From: a virus
IMG/VR virus record: IMGVR_UViG_3300017917_000837
Span: 1 to 23,645 of that record
Direction: 5' to 3' (one strand)
Length of the DNA: 23,645 bases
The position numbers and the translations under genes were made by a program. Numbering within the stretch: position 1 is the first letter of the stretch; the number at the start of each line of letters is the position of its first letter. The notes beneath the pieces are model-generated. The model was not told where the DNA came from. It saw nothing but the letters and a program-made list of their open reading frames with translations, and made no database searches. Shown here in pieces: positions 22,721 to 23,645 of this stretch.

Positions 22721-22744
22721 TGTTGCGTAAAAACAACACTTTTT
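22721..22744 (+). terminator. Weak intrinsic terminator after the glycosyltransferase cluster
   Basis: TGTTG (22721-22725) and CAACA (22734-22738) form a five-pair stem with an eight-base loop, followed after one base by five T residues (22740-22744). It begins three bases after the last glycosyltransferase stop and precedes a strong promoter, which makes it a sensible transcription boundary, but the stem is short. Confidence 0.4.
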
Positions 22745-22758
22745 GTGGTCTAAACCTC

Positions 22759-22787
22759 TTGACCAAAAATGCCTTTTCGTCTATAAT
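22759..22787 (+). promoter_or_regulatory. Strong sigma70-type promoter for the small membrane protein
   Basis: TTGACC (22759-22764) and TATAAT (22782-22787) are separated by exactly 17 bases; the -10 is perfect and the -35 has five of six consensus bases. Transcription should begin near 22794, about 40 bases before the ATG at 22834. This is the form of promoter that T4-like phages use early in infection with the host RNA polymerase. Confidence 0.8.
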
Positions 22788-22833
22788 TGTAGTTATAGTA
22801 GTAAATTAATCGTTAACTCCGGAAAGGAAATAT

Positions 22834-23088
22834 ATGAACTTAAAAGTAAGAGCAGGATTAGAAGTAGTAGGTATGGTTGTGGTGGCTTCGTTAGTAGTCG
22901 CAGGTGTTCAATCAATTTTGACATATCTAACCAATACATACGGTATTGAAACAATGTTGACAGCCGCACAGTTTTGTATGATGGCAGCCGCGATGTATTT
23001 TATCGGTGGCATTATGTATGATATGCGTGTAACCAAACTCAAATACCAAGCCAAACTCAAAGAGATGGTTGACCAGAAAAGCAATTAA
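22834..23088 (+). CDS. Small two-helix membrane protein
   Basis: The 84-residue product has two hydrophobic segments, about residues 11-30 (VVGMVVVASLVVAGVQSILT) and 41-62 (ending AAAMYFIGGIMY), joined by a short polar turn, and a basic C-terminal tail (RVTKLKYQAKLKEMVDQKSN) that should face the cytoplasm. I do not recognise a family. The start is well supported by AAAGGAAA at 22823-22830. A strong early-type promoter drives it and a second promoter of the same type lies in its last codons. Small early membrane proteins of phages often act in superinfection exclusion or host takeover; this is inference only. Confidence 0.8.
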   Translation: MNLKVRAGLEVVGMVVVASLVVAGVQSILTYLTNTYGIETMLTAAQFCMMAAAMYFIGGIMYDMRVTKLKYQAKLKEMVDQKSN

Positions 23089-23097
23089 AACTATAAT
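23069..23097 (+). promoter_or_regulatory. Second sigma70-type promoter for the ATPase gene
   Basis: TTGACC (23069-23074) and TATAAT (23092-23097), again 17 bases apart, with the -35 inside the end of the membrane-protein gene and the -10 just after its stop. Start of transcription is expected near 23104. Its core elements are identical to the promoter at 22759-22787 and both are followed by GTAGT. Confidence 0.75.
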
Positions 23098-23130
23098 AGT
23101 AGTATCAACAATTAATTAAGGGAGCTAACC

Positions 23131-23645
23131 TTGACTACAGTAAAAATTCGTAATGGTATGTATCGTGGAACTCGTGTCAACGACATGATGTTTACACTAG
23201 TGAAAGACTTTCAAACCGGTGCCAAAGGCAACTTTGTGACCGTAAAAAGTGATGGCTTCTTCGGCGACAATGTGCCAGAGAATGTTCGCATCACCGTGGA
23301 CTCAATCGAAGATATCGAAATCACCGGTGGTGTAAAATCTTCACCTGTTGTGGCATTTAACACAGACACTATCAATCGTGATGCTTATGTGCCCGCAGAC
23401 TTTGTGAAGCAAGACACTGGCCCAATGGTAGAAACCGAAGAACAAGTTATGCTTCGTATTGGTGAACGTTTTGAAATTCTACATCAAATGACCCGTGCTG
23501 TCATTGCCGGCGATGTGCGAGCAATGATTGTGGTAGGTCCTCCGGGTGTAGGTAAGAGTTATGGTGTAGAGTTTGAGCTTGAGAAGTCGGGCCTGTTTGA
23601 CAAGATCTCAGGTCGCAAGATCAAGTATGAAGTGGTCAAAGGTGC
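23131..23645 (+). CDS. P-loop (AAA-type) ATPase, 3' end beyond window
   Basis: The frame stays open to the end of the window (171 complete codons). The likely start is TTG at 23131, preceded by AAGGGAG at 23119-23125; the first in-frame ATG (23158) is less well placed. About the first 95 residues form a beta-rich region of unknown role (VKIRNGMYRGTRVNDM, then FVTVKSDGFFGDNV). A helix RIGERFEILHQMTRAVIAGDVR leads into Walker A GPPGVGKS at residues 136-143, so it binds ATP. The helix before the P-loop and the GPPGVGKS form suggest the AAA+ class, perhaps MoxR-like or a helicase/clamp-loader relative; Walker B and sensor motifs lie outside the window. It is read from its own early-type promoter. 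Confidence 0.8.
   Translation, partial: MTTVKIRNGMYRGTRVNDMMFTLVKDFQTGAKGNFVTVKSDGFFGDNVPENVRITVDSIEDIEITGGVKSSPVVAFNTDTINRDAYVPADFVKQDTGPMVETEEQVMLRIGERFEILHQMTRAVIAGDVRAMIVVGPPGVGKSYGVEFELEKSGLFDKISGRKIKYEVVKG

Noticed and set aside
1-23645. tRNA genes, CRISPR arrays, insertion sequences, integrase or attachment sites
   Set aside because: No cloverleaf-like segment, regularly spaced direct repeats, transposase motifs or terminal repeats were seen by eye; a dedicated scan could still find a small RNA.

Overview
The window looks like a piece of an environmental T4-like myovirus genome (dsDNA tailed phage). It carries a gp17-type large terminase (2962-4524), a gp32-type single-stranded DNA-binding protein (8145-9125), a UvsX recombinase (13612-14670) and a probable UvsY mediator (16176-16628). 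Genes are tightly packed, mostly on one strand, with many start/stop overlaps, and the DNA is moderately AT-rich. I see no rRNA, tRNA, CRISPR array, insertion sequence or integrase. The host cannot be read from the sequence; a marine or freshwater bacterium is an inference from the gene mix.

Layout. 1-2955: the end of a GT4-type glycosyltransferase, a secreted NUC1-type nuclease and radical SAM enzyme 1. 2962-6376: terminase and a 613-residue protein of unknown role, both preceded by T4-late-promoter-like boxes. 6378-7983: a DXD glycosyltransferase facing a minus-strand methyltransferase. 7984-8144: the gp32 control region, with a sigma70-type promoter and three AGGCAAC repeats in the leader. 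8145-13557: gp32, a small unknown protein, radical SAM 2, a short SDR oxidoreductase, radical SAM 3 and radical SAM 4. 13612-16628: uvsX, a small acidic protein, radical SAM 5 and uvsY. 16625-22718: a methyltransferase followed by seven glycosyltransferase-like genes, one of them inverted. 22719-23645: two near-identical sigma70-type promoters driving a small membrane protein and a P-loop ATPase that runs off the window.

How the genes may work together. The core genes package and recombine phage DNA. Between them sits a large accessory set: five radical SAM proteins, an SDR, two methyltransferases and nine glycosyltransferase-like proteins. Four of the radical SAM proteins share the same unusual N-terminal four-cysteine arrangement ahead of the CxxxCxxC core. 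The set could build or remodel a glycan or another small molecule on the cell surface, virion or DNA; that role is inference and no substrate can be read from the sequence.

The most notable points are: the radical SAM array threaded through the recombination module; the repeat-bearing gp32 leader; three stem-loops that follow one gene's stop codon but lie in the first codons of the next gene; the duplicated TTGACC-N17-TATAAT promoter; and a 20-base motif repeated at the starts of the terminase gene and of the gene after it.
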